From the NCBI GenBank assembly GCA_024707365.1, contig JANPZV010000005.1, positions 1,612,001 to 1,676,000 of the forward strand: a stretch of DNA of 64,000 nucleotides, in the 5' to 3' direction. Position 1 is the first letter of the stretch. Each line of letters begins with the position of its first letter. The notes below the pieces were generated by a model that was given only the letters and a program-made list of their open reading frames with translations, had not been told where the DNA came from and did no database searches. The translations under genes and the position numbers were made by a program. This DNA is from Terricaulis sp. (lineage in GTDB: Bacteria; Pseudomonadota; Alphaproteobacteria; Caulobacterales; Aquidulcibacteraceae). Below, piece by piece: positions 1 to 8,024 of the stretch.

Positions 1-86
1 ATACGGGGGCCAAAACGGCGCAAAAAGCGCTTAAGGCGCGGGGCTTCCGCTTCGAACAGGGCGGCCCATTTGAAGGCGGAGCTCAT
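1..86 (-). CDS. ECF-type RNA polymerase sigma factor, N-terminal fragment cut by the window edge
   Basis: Only the first 28 codons are visible. The translated start (MSSAFKWAALFEAEAPRLKR, then FLRRFGPR) matches the opening helix of region 2 in FecI-type ECF sigma factors, where a 'LF..EAP.L.RFLRR' pattern precedes the core-binding region. The ATG at 84-86 overlaps the TGA of the upstream gene (ATGA), so the two are probably translationally coupled. Such sigma factors usually serve envelope or iron signalling, but the anti-sigma partner would lie outside the window. The family call rests on a short stretch and is moderate. Confidence 0.5.
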   Translation of the reverse strand, partial: MSSAFKWAALFEAEAPRLKRFLRRFGPR

Positions 87-436
87 GGGCCGCTCTCCTT
101 GGCCAGGAGCGCGGCAAGCTCATCGATGCGGGAGAGGGGGTAGGTTGGGATCTCGCCAGAGAGCGGAGGCTGGCCTTCGGCGGTGTAGACCATGAAGGCG
201 CGGGTGAAGTCACCTTCGGTGAGCATGGTTTTGAGCGCGATGTGATCAGCGGATTGTGGTTCGGTTGCGCAACGAATGACAATGGTTCGTCCGGCGCCAT
301 CAAGAAGTGCCAGATCGTAGGCGCGCTTTGAGTCCCACACGCGACCGATTACGGCGAAGCCTGTCGCCTTCAGTTGGCGCTCGATCCTCCGTGTGTTGAA
401 GGCCAAATCCGTGAATGTCTCGGTTATGCCGGTCAT
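83..436 (-). CDS. Hypothetical protein, 117 aa, coupled to the sigma factor
   Basis: I prefer the ATG at 434-436 (MTGITETFTDLAF). A longer reading to 568 would add 44 residues of low-complexity, promoter-like translation that overlaps the divergent HTH gene region. The protein is soluble and has no signal peptide. Its centre (SKRAYDLALLDGAGRTIVIR) has the strand-turn-strand look of a restriction-nuclease-like fold (D...I.R), but the usual D-E-K catalytic set is not convincing, so no function is claimed. The stop overlaps the start of the following sigma factor by ATGA. That suggests a two-gene operon in which this small protein may modulate the sigma factor. That role is inferred from position only. 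Confidence 0.5.
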   Translation of the reverse strand: MTGITETFTDLAFNTRRIERQLKATGFAVIGRVWDSKRAYDLALLDGAGRTIVIRCATEPQSADHIALKTMLTEGDFTRAFMVYTAEGQPPLSGEIPTYPLSRIDELAALLAKESGP

Positions 437-587
437 TTCGGGCAAGAGTCTACGTGATCCCTCTTCGGGATCAATCTGAAAACTGCTTACTCGGGCTGTC
501 CACCGCGTTTTTTGCGGAGCGGACGCGCCTTGGCCAAACACACTTCGCGATCCCAGATACCGAGCCATCGTCGCTCGCCTGATCGCA

Positions 588-794
588 ATGCGGAAGGCGG
601 CGGGATTGAATCAACGTGAGTTGGCGGAACGTCTTGAGAAAACTCAGTCGTACGTTGCCAAAGTTGAGCTTCATGAGCGGCGCCTCGACATCGTTCAGCT
701 GGTCGAGTGGCTTCGCGCGCTAGAGGAGGACGAGAAGTCTTTCTTCGCCGAGATGTTGAAGGATATTCCGAAGGCGAAGCGCAAGCGCGGATGA
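588..794 (+). CDS. XRE-family helix-turn-helix regulator, small
   Basis: The 68-residue product carries a classic Cro/CI helix-turn-helix: RKAAGLNQRELAERLEKTQS followed by YVAKVELHERRLD. It would bind an operator DNA, probably its own promoter. The reading frame stays open upstream to position 480, and that translation (DPRYRAIVARLIAMRKAAGL) looks like the normal first helix of the family. No ATG, GTG or TTG occurs there, only a CTG at 483. Either the start is the ATG at 588 with a shortened first helix, or the start is non-canonical, or an indel hides the true start. It is divergent from the 83-436 gene. The C-terminal tail is basic (PKAKRKRG). Confidence 0.75.
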   Translation: MRKAAGLNQRELAERLEKTQSYVAKVELHERRLDIVQLVEWLRALEEDEKSFFAEMLKDIPKAKRKRG

Positions 795-913
795 AGCGGT
801 GTTGGCGTCGCCCGCTGCGCGGGCCGGGCCTCGTCGCTTCATGATCGAAGCCGCTTCGCGTCTCGACCCTTTGGGCTTCGATCCCTGACGCGGCCGTGCG
901 TCGGCCGGGCGCT
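795..913. other. Intergenic stretch between two convergent genes
   Basis: A GC-rich gap with a short hairpin (GCCCGC-TGC-GCGGGC near 811-825) that could terminate the HTH gene. No coding signal is recognised. Confidence 0.4.
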
Positions 914-1323
914 TCAGTTGTCCCGCGCTTCCGTCAGTCGCCCAAACGCGAGCCAACCACCAAAGAGTGCGTAGGCGATTGAGATTGCCTGTCGCCACGC
1001 ACTGGACGGCACGAGGCCTTCCAACAGATCAAGACCGATATTGTAGCCGAGGATCAGCGAGGGAAGGATGAGCAAGAATGCGATGGCGTGCGCATCGGAC
1101 CGACCGGCATTGCGGCGAGAATGAAACGCAGGCAAGCGAAGGTTCCTATTGCCGCCGCCATGCCGACAATGGCCGCGCCTTCCATCCCGGCGCCCGAATT
1201 CCAGGCGAACGTCGCAGCGCTCCATCCTGCCACGAATGGCAGAGCGTAAACCGTGGCTGTGCGCAACATCCAGGCAAACGCGATCGCGGCGAAGGCGATC
1301 AGCACAAGAGGTAGGGCAAGCAT
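914..1323 (-). CDS. Small polytopic membrane protein, frameshifted
   Basis: Two overlapping reading frames together encode one protein of about 135 residues. The N-terminal part runs from the ATG at 1321-1323 (MLALPLVLIAFAAIAFAWML) to about 1098. The C-terminal part, in another frame, continues as hydrophobic helices (AFLLILPSLILGYNIGLDLL) and ends at 914. Four hydrophobic segments are visible, with no recognisable domain. The join falls near 1098 in a GGTCGGTCCG stretch and needs one base added or removed. The smooth continuation of the membrane topology across the break argues for a single-base error or a very recent mutation. Function unknown. Confidence 0.55.
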
Positions 1324-1534
1324 GGGCGACTAGTAAGCACGTGATCGAAGGACGGGGAACGGGCACGTTTGTGCCTATTGACAGGCGGCGGCGAGGTGCG
1401 CGGCCGCTTCGGGGCAGATGCACTAACCCGCTCTCGCGGGACGCAGTGCCTGTAAGGCTTGCGCATTTCCCTGATCCTCCTGTCTGAGGGCTGCGCCTGG
1501 ATTGGCTAGGTCGAGCCCGAGACGGGAGATCCCC

Positions 1535-2406
1535 ATGTCCGAGCCGACCCCGGTCCATCCGATCCGCCAACGCTTGATCGATGACATGACGCTGCGCGGC
1601 TTCACCGCGCCGACGCAGAAGGGCTACATCCGTGTTGTGCGCAATTGCTTGGCGCACGCGCAGAAGCCGCCGAAGGATTTGCAGGTCGACGATGTTCGCG
1701 CCTTCTTGCTCCATTTGCAGCAGAGCGGGGCAGCGTCTCCACCATCAACAGCGCTTCGGTGGCGTTGCGGTTTTTTCTTCGGGTGACGCTCGGGCGCAGC
1801 GAGCACATTGAGCGCATTCCGGTGTTGCGTGAGCCCAAGCGCTTGCCGGCTGTGCTGACGCCCGATGAAGTGGCCCGGTTGCTGCTATGTGCTCCGAGCT
1901 TGAAGTGGCGCGCCGCCCTGGGCGTCGCCTACGGCGCCGGACTCAGGGCGGCGGAGGTCTGCAACCTGAAGGTTGCCGACGTCGACGCCGGCGAGATGCG
2001 CATACGTGTCGAGCAGGGCAAGCGCCGCAAGGACCGCTATGCCAAGCTGTCTCCCAATCTGCTGGAGTTGCTGCGGGAGTGGTGGTTCGACGGACGCCCC
2101 ACTTATTGGCTGTTTCCTAGCCCGTGGGACGCGCATGCGCCGGTGACGCCGCGTTCGCTCAATCGCAACTTCCACAAGGCCAAGGCGGCCGCGGCGATCC
2201 AGAAGCCTGCTTCATTGCACACGCTGCGCCATTCATTCGCAACGCACCTGTTTGATGAGGACGTGGATATCCGTGTCATTCAGGTTCTGCTCGGTCACGC
2301 TAAGCTGGAGACCACGGCGATTTACACGCAGGTGTCGTCCAAGACGCTTGGCAGCGTGACCGGGCCGTTCGAGCGGTTGCCGCAGGTGCGCGAGTCTTCC
2401 GACTAA
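1535..2406 (+). pseudogene. IS91-associated tyrosine recombinase/integrase, one frame break
   Basis: The start MSEPTPVHPIRQRLIDDMTL at 1535 leads into an N-terminal SAM-like core-binding domain (TQKGYIRVVRNCLAHAQ). After a frame break near 1725-1735 the catalytic domain follows (STINSASVALRFFLRVTLGR). Catalytic residues of the tyrosine recombinase family are visible: the Arg of GAGLRAAEVCNL, the HTLRHSFATHL box, the HAKLETTAIYTQV box and its Tyr. Length is near 290 residues when joined, normal for these accessory integrases. GGGAGATCCCC precedes the ATG as a ribosome site. The break is a single-base indel, so it may be a sequence error. Confidence 0.8.
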
Positions 2407-2415
2407 CACACGCCG

Positions 2416-3593
2416 ATGCCTCGTTCAGTTCTGGAGGTGGCGGATATTTTCCGCGCCTCTGGGGCGGCGTTTCGCACGCAGCAAGCTGGCCATCTCAGTC
2501 TTGGCCAACTGCGCGTGATGTCGGCGATTGAAGCGTGTCGCACGTCAAGCCTTGGCGGCCATGTTCGCCGATGTGAAGACTGCGCCCATATCGATATCGC
2601 CTACAATTCCTGCCGCAACCGTCATTGTCCAAAGTGTCAAGCAGGCGCCGCCTATGCATGGCTTGAAGCGCGCCGTGCAGAGCTTTTGCCTACGGCTTAC
2701 TATCATGTCGTCTTCACGCTGCCGGCGCTGATCGCTGATATCGCCTATTTTAATAAGGCCGTCGTGTACGACGCGCTATTTAAGGCTGCCTCTGAGACGC
2801 TGCTCCGCATCGCCGCCGATCGCAAACATCTCGGCGCCAAGATTGGCGTCACCATGGTTTTGCACACCTGGGGATCGGCGCTGACGCATCATCCGCACGT
2901 GCATTGCATCGTCCCCGGCGGCGGCCTCGCGCCTGATGGCCAAAGCTGGATATCATGTCGTCTGGTTTCTTCCTGCCGGTGCGGGTTTTATCGCGGTTGT
3001 TTCGTCGGTTGATGCTGGAGCGGCTTGTCGTCGCCCATGGTGATGGTGCGCTTAAGTTTTTTGGCGATTACGCCAATCTCAGCGACATCAACGCCTTTCG
3101 GGCGTTCCTGAAGCCGCTCCACCGTACCGATTGGGTCGTCTACGCCAAGCGGCCCTTCGCCGGGCCGGAGCAGGTGCTCTCCTATCTCGCTCGCTACACA
3201 CACCGCGTGGCGATCGGCAATTCCCGCCTGGTGATGTTCGACGGCGCGCAGGTGAGCTTCAAGTGGAAGGATTATCGCAGCAACGGTCTGGCGCGCCGGA
3301 AGGTGATGACGCTCGGCGCGGGCGAATTCATACGCCGTTTCTTGTTGCACGTGCTTCCGGATGGCTTTCATCGCATTCGGCATTACGGCTTGTTCGCCAA
3401 CAGCGCCCGCAAGGCTAATGTGGATCTGGCCAAGCGCTTGCTGAGCGCGCCGCCGCCGCCAGAGCCGAAAGAACCGGTATCCAGCAATGAGATCGCTTGC
3501 CCGTGCTGTGGCGGCCGCATGCTGCTGATCGAGCGCTTTGAGCGGCGAACGCAGCCTTCGTCCTGGGCGGCGCTGGAGATCGACAGCTCATGA
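2416..3593 (+). pseudogene. IS91-family HUH transposase, one frame break
   Basis: The N-terminal half has the paired zinc-ribbon cysteines of Y2 transposases (HVRRCEDCAHIDIAYNSCRN then HCPKC) and the HUH metal motif (HPHVHCIVPGGGL). The reading frame breaks near 2960, where a single missing C in 'tgtcgt(c)ctggtt' would restore it. The second half follows in the new frame (FFLPVRVLSRLFRRLMLERL) and includes the catalytic Tyr region (YLARYTHRVAIGNSRL). It ends with a cysteine-rich tail (CPCCGGRMLLIERF). Joined length is about 392 residues, normal for the family. Function: rolling-circle cleavage and strand transfer of the element. Confidence 0.85.
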
Positions 3594-4050
3594 CCGCACC
3601 GGTGCGTTTCCGTAAGCTGCCTCAGTGCCGATCGTTCGCCGCCCCCAAGGCGCCGTGCGCGACGCCGCGCGTATCGAGGCCCGCAGACGGGCACGGGCGT
3701 GCGGCGGACATCGCAGCCGAAACGTCCGACGGGGTCCGGGGCTGCTGCGTTTGGGGCTTGTCGCTTGTTCTCGGTCAGGTTCGTCCGTCTGGGTCTGGCG
3801 GTTCGCCTGAGCTGGCCGCGCATAAATCCCCATAGCGACGCGCGCGGCATATCGCGGGTCAGGCATTGAGCTTTCTGAGACGCCCCCTTCAAGGCAGGGG
3901 CCGGCTTGGCGCTTGGCGGACGTCTCAGAAACCTAAACAACAAGAGACGTTGAGTGTTGGTAGCTTCTGGGCGGAAGCGGACATCTTAATCGATCAAAGT
4001 CCATCACTTCGATTCAGAGCACGGCGCGCTTGGGCAGGCGCGGGCTCTAG
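3594..4050. other. Non-coding stretch after the IS91 transposase
   Basis: Probably includes the right end of the IS91-like element, which should carry the replication origin for rolling-circle transfer. Open frames here on both strands have arginine/proline-rich shadow composition, and I support no gene. An imperfect inverted repeat around AGACGCCCCC...GGACGTCT (about 3878-3926) is the only structure seen. Confidence 0.4.
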
Positions 4051-4263
4051 CTAGGATCGTTCACCAGAGGGGCGCGCCAGCGCGCAGCGGATGTTCAGCA
4101 TGAAGCGCACCAGCGGCGCGTCCAACGCTTCGTGCGCGCCTTGGCCGCCGTCGCGCGTCAGGGCGTTCTCGACGTCGCGCCAGGTAGCGTGGAGGCCGGT
4201 ATCCGCCAACGCTCGTGCGCGAAGGCGCAGGCGCCTGCGTTTTTCTTTGTCACGCAGCAGCAC
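4051..4263 (-). CDS. Conserved-looking small basic protein, 70 aa
   Basis: The start is GTG at 4261-4263. The product opens with a strongly basic helix (DKEKRRRLRLRARALADTG) and continues HATWRDVENALTR. Small alphaproteobacterial proteins with an 'R..ARALA.TG....W..IE..L' layout resemble this, so I think it is a real gene, though I cannot name it. It lies 16 bp downstream of the small membrane peptide and follows the sensor kinase, all on the minus strand, consistent with one operon. No membrane segment or signal peptide is present. Function unknown. Confidence 0.45.
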   Translation of the reverse strand: MLLRDKEKRRRLRLRARALADTGLHATWRDVENALTRDGGQGAHEALDAPLVRFMLNIRCALARPSGERS

Positions 4264-4278
4264 AATTTCGATCCGGTC

Positions 4279-4425
4279 CTAAGGCCAAGCCCGCGACAGC
4301 GCGCGCGCAATCACCAGCGCGATAATAACAAGCGGTATCACGTACGGCGGAATGAACCAGGCCAACGCTACGTCGGCGGTCCGACGGGGACGTAGAGGTG
4401 CGGTTTTCGGCTTAGACCCGAGCAT
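4279..4425 (-). CDS. Small single-pass membrane peptide, 48 aa
   Basis: The ATG at 4423-4425 sits inside the 3' end of the sensor kinase gene (14-nt overlap). A basic N-terminus (MLGSKPKTAPLRPRRTADV) is followed by one hydrophobic helix (ALAWFIPPYVIPLVIIALVI) and a short tail. The overlap with the kinase and the clean single membrane span make it plausible as a coupled small protein. Its size and lack of homologues I can recall keep confidence low. Confidence 0.35.
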   Translation of the reverse strand: MLGSKPKTAPLRPRRTADVALAWFIPPYVIPLVIIALVIARALSRAWP

Positions 4426-5083
4426 TGGCTTGCCCGCATGCTTCATGGGACGCCGAGACGAAGTTGACCGGATCTGCCAGCAACAGCGGTGCAGTGAGTG
4501 TAAAGCGCGCGCCATTGGCACTTTCCGCGTCGAGGGTTCCGCCCAATTTTGCGATCATGGCGCGGACGAGCGTCATCCCGTAGCCGCGCCCTTCAGCGTA
4601 GTCGGGCGGCAAGCCAACGCCGTTGTCGGCGACGCTCACACACACCTGACGATCGTTCTTGGTTGCCGTGACAATGACGGCGCCGCCGCGATCGTGCGGG
4701 AATGCGTGCCGCAGTGCGTTTATGACAAGCTCGTTCACGGCCAACAGGAGCGGGCGCGCCAGAGAGAGCGGCGCTTCGATCGGCTCTGCCGCCACCTCGA
4801 TCTTGATCGACCGCGGATCGCCAGCCATGGCGTACACCGACTGGCACATCGCTTCGATCAGCGCACCCACATCGACGCTATCGTGGCAGCCGTTCAGCTG
4901 TAGCGCGTCGTGAATGCGCGCTACGGCCATAACACGGGCTGACGCCGCCCCAAGCGCGGCTCTTGTGTCGGCGCTTGGCGCACGACGCGCTTGCAGACTC
5001 AGGAGATTGGCCACGACTTGGAGGCTGTTTTTAATGCGGTGATCGCCCTCGCGCAGAAGCAATTCGTAGCGAGCGGCCGACAC
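4412..5083 (-). CDS. HWE/HisKA_2-type sensor histidine kinase, cytoplasmic
   Basis: A 223-residue kinase core without a membrane or PAS domain. The phospho-acceptor motif is EGDHRIKNSLQVVANLLSLQ with the conserved His of HisKA_2. The ATP-binding domain has the N box (LLLAVNELVINALRHAFP), G1 (VSVADNGVGLP) and G2 (GRGYGMTLVRAMIAKLGG). It should autophosphorylate on His and pass phosphate to a response regulator not seen in the window. The start is GTG at 5081-5083, with an in-frame stop six codons upstream. Family members often carry an extra N-terminal helix just before the His motif, and a short ORF in another frame (5031-5198) may be that missing part. Downstream lie two small genes and upstream a Crp-like regulator on the same strand. 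Confidence 0.85.
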   Translation of the reverse strand: MSAARYELLLREGDHRIKNSLQVVANLLSLQARRAPSADTRAALGAASARVMAVARIHDALQLNGCHDSVDVGALIEAMCQSVYAMAGDPRSIKIEVAAEPIEAPLSLARPLLLAVNELVINALRHAFPHDRGGAVIVTATKNDRQVCVSVADNGVGLPPDYAEGRGYGMTLVRAMIAKLGGTLDAESANGARFTLTAPLLLADPVNFVSASHEACGQANARV

Positions 5084-5198
5084 TTTGGTGCTCCGCGCAG
5101 ATCTTGGTCAGGCGGTTGTTCTCCCCGAGGTGGCACTGCATGGTGATTGGCGCTTCACCGATGCGCCCGTAGCTCGTTTGTGTGTCCCGGCGTCTCAT
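5031..5198 (-). CDS. Short ORF (55 aa), possible displaced N-terminus of the kinase
   Basis: The ATG at 5196-5198 is preceded by a good ribosome site (GGGAGAAAAGGCT). The peptide MRRRDTQTSYGRIGEAPITM goes on to CHLGENNRLTKICAEHQ and then overlaps the kinase start in a different frame. A single indel near 5080 would fuse it to the kinase as a short N-terminal helix. As written it is a separate small ORF. Either reading is possible. I favour a fused kinase because this window has many indels and the kinase start itself has no clear ribosome site. Confidence 0.3.
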   Translation of the reverse strand: MRRRDTQTSYGRIGEAPITMQCHLGENNRLTKICAEHQSVGRSLRIASARGRSPH

Positions 5199-5291
5199 AG
5201 CCTTTTCTCCCGTTTCCCAGCGAGTATCGGGCCAGCGCCGCGGCTAGTCGGTACGGCAAGCCACACATGGACATTTCTCACTGTATGCCGG

Positions 5292-6041
5292 TTACGCTTG
5301 CGGCGTCACGGCCGCCGCTACGTCATGACGATACTCGCCGAACAGCGCGCGATACTCGCCAGCGACCGCCTCGTAGCACTCGCAAGCCGCGTTCTCGAGG
5401 CCCACGCGGTCGGTGACGGTGATCTTGCCGTGATGATAACGGATCACGCCTGCCTTCTGCAGTGTGCCCGCGGCGATGCTGACAGTGGAGCGGCGCACGC
5501 CGAGCATCACGGCGATAAGGTCTTGCGTCAGCGAAAGCTCGGCGACGCTGCTGCGATCATGTGCGGCGAGCAGCCAGCGCGCGAGCCGCTGGCCCAAATC
5601 GTGATGGGCGTTGCAGGCCGCCGTCTGCGCCACCTGAACGTGGAAGACGTGCGTGTAACGGAGCAGCAGATCATGCAAATGCGGCGCGCGGGCCGCGACA
5701 TCCTTCAAAGCGCTGGCGGGTATGCGAAAGGCGTCGCCGCCGGTTTGGCACATGGTCTCGCTATACGACGCTGTGGCGCCGAGGATCACCGAAACGCCCG
5801 CTACGCCTTCCGATCCGATCAGTCCGATTTCGAGCGGCTGCCCGTCGGAGAGCATCGTCAGCGCGGAAATGAATCCGCTCTCGACAAAGAAGACATTGCC
5901 GATCTTATCGCCGGCACGATGCAGGGATTCCCCTAAGGCCAGCTCAACGCGGGTCAAATGCTCAGCAATCAGAGCAAATTCCGCCGCCGGAAGCGCGGCG
6001 AGGATGCGGTTTCGGACGGTGGCTTGAATGGGTCGAGACAT
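5292..6041 (-). CDS. Crp/Fnr-family transcriptional regulator
   Basis: From the ATG at 6039-6041 (MSRPIQATVRNRILAALPAA) the protein has a cyclic-nucleotide-binding-like jelly roll (LTRVELALGESLHRAGDKIG, FFVESGFISALTMLSDGQP) and a C-terminal winged helix (LTQDLIAVMLGVRRSTVSIA). No FNR-type N-terminal cysteine cluster and no clear cAMP-binding RxS motif is seen, so the ligand is unknown. About 250 residues, normal length. Alphaproteobacterial relatives act in stress or anaerobic responses and often sit near HWE kinases, as here. An alternative start ten codons upstream exists but adds a tail unlike the family. Confidence 0.85.
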   Translation of the reverse strand: MSRPIQATVRNRILAALPAAEFALIAEHLTRVELALGESLHRAGDKIGNVFFVESGFISALTMLSDGQPLEIGLIGSEGVAGVSVILGATASYSETMCQTGGDAFRIPASALKDVAARAPHLHDLLLRYTHVFHVQVAQTAACNAHHDLGQRLARWLLAAHDRSSVAELSLTQDLIAVMLGVRRSTVSIAAGTLQKAGVIRYHHGKITVTDRVGLENAACECYEAVAGEYRALFGEYRHDVAAAVTPQA

Positions 6042-6534
6042 AGTTCGGCTCCAGGGCGGGAGCACAGGCATCTCTCAGTCAACCCCGCGCCAAATGGGAG
6101 GGTCGATAGGAACACAATGCATCAAACGCCGCTTGGGGGCCAGGAAAACTGCTTCTAGGCCGATTGTGCTGCGATCTGTGCGATAGCGCACACACAGGCG
6201 CGGGTAGCCCGCTCTGATTGATTTCCGGCGCGTGCGCGATGTCGGGCAGACCGAACCGATTGAAGTATGCGAGAGAGTGGAACGTCGGAAGTCCTCCCCG
6301 ACCGCCACCGGCATGCTCTAGAACGGCTCTCTCGCCAGCGAGGGAGCCGTTCTCTCTTGCGACGCAAGTGATGCTGCTGCGCATTACGCACGCGATGCAT
6401 GGACTTCGACCGCACGCCGCCTACCTTAAAGAGCCAAGAGTTGCGGAGACGTGCTCTTTCCCCACAATTTGAGGCGAGGCGTCAATCGGCGGCCCGCCAG
6501 CGTGCGTGCACCGCGCAACGCGGAGTTAAGTGTA
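6042..6534. other. Intergenic region with a strong hairpin
   Basis: No supported gene. It should hold the promoter of the Crp-like gene at its left end. A perfect-looking stem (GAACGGCTC at 6321 pairing with GAGCCGTTC ending 6352) is terminator-like but lacks a long U-run on either strand. Confidence 0.45.
6321..6352. terminator. Stem-loop, terminator-like
   Basis: GAACGGCTCTCTCG, loop CCAG, CGAGGGAGCCGTTC: a 14-bp stem with one G-T-type mismatch. It is followed by TCTCTTG on the plus strand. No gene clearly ends just before it, so a role as an RNA structure is equally possible. Confidence 0.4.
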
Positions 6535-6678
6535 ATGCCGGCTCGAAGCAATTGGATTGATGTCTTCCGTTCCCTGATGAGCAAGCCGTGGGCGTCGCGC
6601 ACGCTCTGCGTCATCGTCGCCGTTCCGGTTGTGTGGCTCGTGTGTGCGCCAATCGTGATGCTCGCGGCGTCGATTTGA
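6535..6678 (+). CDS. Small single-pass membrane protein, 47 aa
   Basis: The ATG at 6535-6537 has GGAG nine bases upstream. The peptide MPARSNWIDVFRSLMSKPWA ends in one hydrophobic helix (TLCVIVAVPVVWLVCAPIVM) plus LAASI. Nothing identifies a family. It is followed 24 bp later by another short gene that the IS3 element interrupts, so the two may have formed an operon. Confidence 0.4.
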   Translation: MPARSNWIDVFRSLMSKPWASRTLCVIVAVPVVWLVCAPIVMLAASI

Positions 6679-6702
6679 GGGAGAAAGTCAGTGGAGAGCG
6701 CC

Positions 6703-6765
6703 ATGGATCGAAATCGGGCCTTGGGATCATACCGCTACTTCGCTGTCGGCGATAGCGATGAAGAC
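6703..6765 (+). pseudogene. N-terminal fragment of a gene interrupted by the IS3 element
   Basis: GGAGAGCGCC precedes an ATG at 6703 and 21 codons are readable (MDRNRALGSYRYFAVGDSDE, D) before the IS3 left end at 6766. The frame does not continue sensibly on the other side of the insertion at 8023, even if a 3- or 4-base duplication is allowed for. The original 3' part may therefore be deleted, or the neighbouring ORF at 8025 may be unrelated. Function unknown. Confidence 0.45.
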
Positions 6766-8022
6766 TGGAGTGCTGCCGGTTCAGTGGACGCCCGCCTAAG
6801 CTAACGCCTCCTGTTGCTCGAACGCAATTGGGCTGAGATAGCCCAGCGTCGAGTGACGCCGCTGAGGATTGTACCACCGCTCGACATAATCGAACACATC
6901 CGCCTTGGCCTGGTCGCGTGTTCGATAAGTTTTGCGCGCGACGCGCTCCGCTTTAAGCGATGCGAAGAAGCTCTCAGTTGCTGCATTGTCCCAGCAATTG
7001 CCGGCCCGGCTCATCGAGCAGGCGACGTCGTGCTCGGCCAACAGGCGTTGAAACTGATCGCTGGTGTACTGGCTGCCACGATCTGAGTGGTGCATCAGCG
7101 CGGCGGGCCGGCCGCGCCGGTAGAGCGCCATCGTCAGCGCTTCACCAACGAGCTCGGCTGTCATCGCCGAGCGCATCGACCAACCGACAACGCGGCGCGA
7201 ATAAAGATCGATCACCACCGCCACGTAGAGCCAGCCTTCGGCCGTCCAGATGTACGTGAAGTCCGCAGCCCACTTTTGGTTGGGCGCTGTCGCCACGAAA
7301 CGCCGATCGAGAACGTTGGGTGCGATGGCGCCGTTGCTACGATCGCCCGTGTCGGGCGGCAGGCGTCGCCGGCGAGGCCGCGCCTTTAAGGCTTGAATGC
7401 GCATCAAGCGCTCAATGCGATGCAAGCCGCAGGAGAACCCTTCTTCGAGCACATCACGCCAGACGCGCCGCGCACCATAGGTACGGTCGCTCCGGATGAA
7501 ACTCTCGCGCACTTTCGCTCCGATTGCTTCGTCGCTTTTGGCCCGAGCGGCCTGAGGCCGCGTCAGCCAGGCGAAGAAACCGCTCCGCGATACACCGAGC
7601 GCATCGCACATCCACGCCAGCGGCCAGATCCCCCGGTGCTTCGCAATGAAACCAAACATTACGCTTGGTCCTTCGCGAAGTAGGCCGCGGCTTTTTTTTA
7701 GGATGTCGCGCTCGGCTTTGAGCTTGGTCACTTCCTTGCGCAGCCGCTCGATCTCGGCCTGCTCGGGCTTCATTTGCCCCTGGCCCGGAAACGCTTGCTT
7801 CGGATCGTCCTCGAAATCTCGCACCCACTTGCGCAGCACGTTGACGTGAACCCCGAGATCACGCGACGCCTGCGCGAAGCTGACGCCGCGCTCCAGCACC
7901 AATCGAACCGCCTCTAACTTGAACTCACGCGTGAACTGCCGCCGCTGCTTCTGGGCCATCGCCCACCTCCGATCTCACCTTAAACACCTTAACTCGGTGT
8001 CCGTGAAACCGGCAGCACTCCA
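6766..8022 (-). mobile_element. IS3-family insertion sequence
   Basis: The transposase gene is bracketed by inverted repeats beginning TGGAGTGCTGCCGGTT on both sides: 6766 onward, and the complement ending at 8022. The next bases still match partially (CAGTGGACGCC against TCACGGACACC). Length about 1257 bp is typical. No clear target duplication is seen (GAC before, AAG after), which suggests an old insertion or a flanking rearrangement. Confidence 0.85.
6796..7959 (-). CDS. IS3-family transposase, OrfA-OrfB fused in one frame
   Basis: The N-terminal part is a helix-turn-helix OrfA (RREFTREFKLEAVRLV-like: QFTREFKLEAVRLVLERGVS) with a leucine-zipper stretch (EIERLRKEVTKLKAERDILK). The C-terminal part is the DDE integrase core: WAADFTYIWT with the first Asp, HHSDRGSQYTS with the second, and NCWDNAATESFFASLKAE with the Glu. 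In relatives OrfA and OrfB are separate and joined by programmed -1 slippage on a run of A. Here the run (7691-7698 read as T on the plus strand) has eight residues, so the two frames read through directly. The fusion is either a genuine variant or a homopolymer error. Confidence 0.9.
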   Translation of the reverse strand: MAQKQRRQFTREFKLEAVRLVLERGVSFAQASRDLGVHVNVLRKWVRDFEDDPKQAFPGQGQMKPEQAEIERLRKEVTKLKAERDILKKSRGLLREGPSVMFGFIAKHRGIWPLAWMCDALGVSRSGFFAWLTRPQAARAKSDEAIGAKVRESFIRSDRTYGARRVWRDVLEEGFSCGLHRIERLMRIQALKARPRRRRLPPDTGDRSNGAIAPNVLDRRFVATAPNQKWAADFTYIWTAEGWLYVAVVIDLYSRRVVGWSMRSAMTAELVGEALTMALYRRGRPAALMHHSDRGSQYTSDQFQRLLAEHDVACSMSRAGNCWDNAATESFFASLKAERVARKTYRTRDQAKADVFDYVERWYNPQRRHSTLGYLSPIAFEQQEALA

Positions 8023-8024
8023 AA

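Larger units (their letters stand above)
1535..3593 (+). mobile_element. IS91-like element core (integrase plus HUH transposase), both genes frameshifted
   Basis: A tyrosine-recombinase gene is followed 10 bp later by a zinc-finger HUH transposase, the gene order of the IS91 subgroup that carries an accessory integrase. IS91 elements move by rolling-circle transposition and lack terminal inverted repeats, so the exact ends cannot be read here. The element may extend left to about 1370 and right to about 3900. Both genes carry one frame break each, so the copy as written would be inactive. Confidence 0.8.

Noticed and set aside
3590-4054. Several ORFs on both strands after the IS91 transposase
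   Set aside because: Arg/Pro-rich shadow composition and mutual overlap. The region more likely holds the non-coding end of the element.
6072-6472. Minus- and plus-strand ORFs of 80-100 codons between the Crp-like gene and the small membrane gene
   Set aside because: They overlap one another in several frames and span a hairpin. No domain or good ribosome site was seen.
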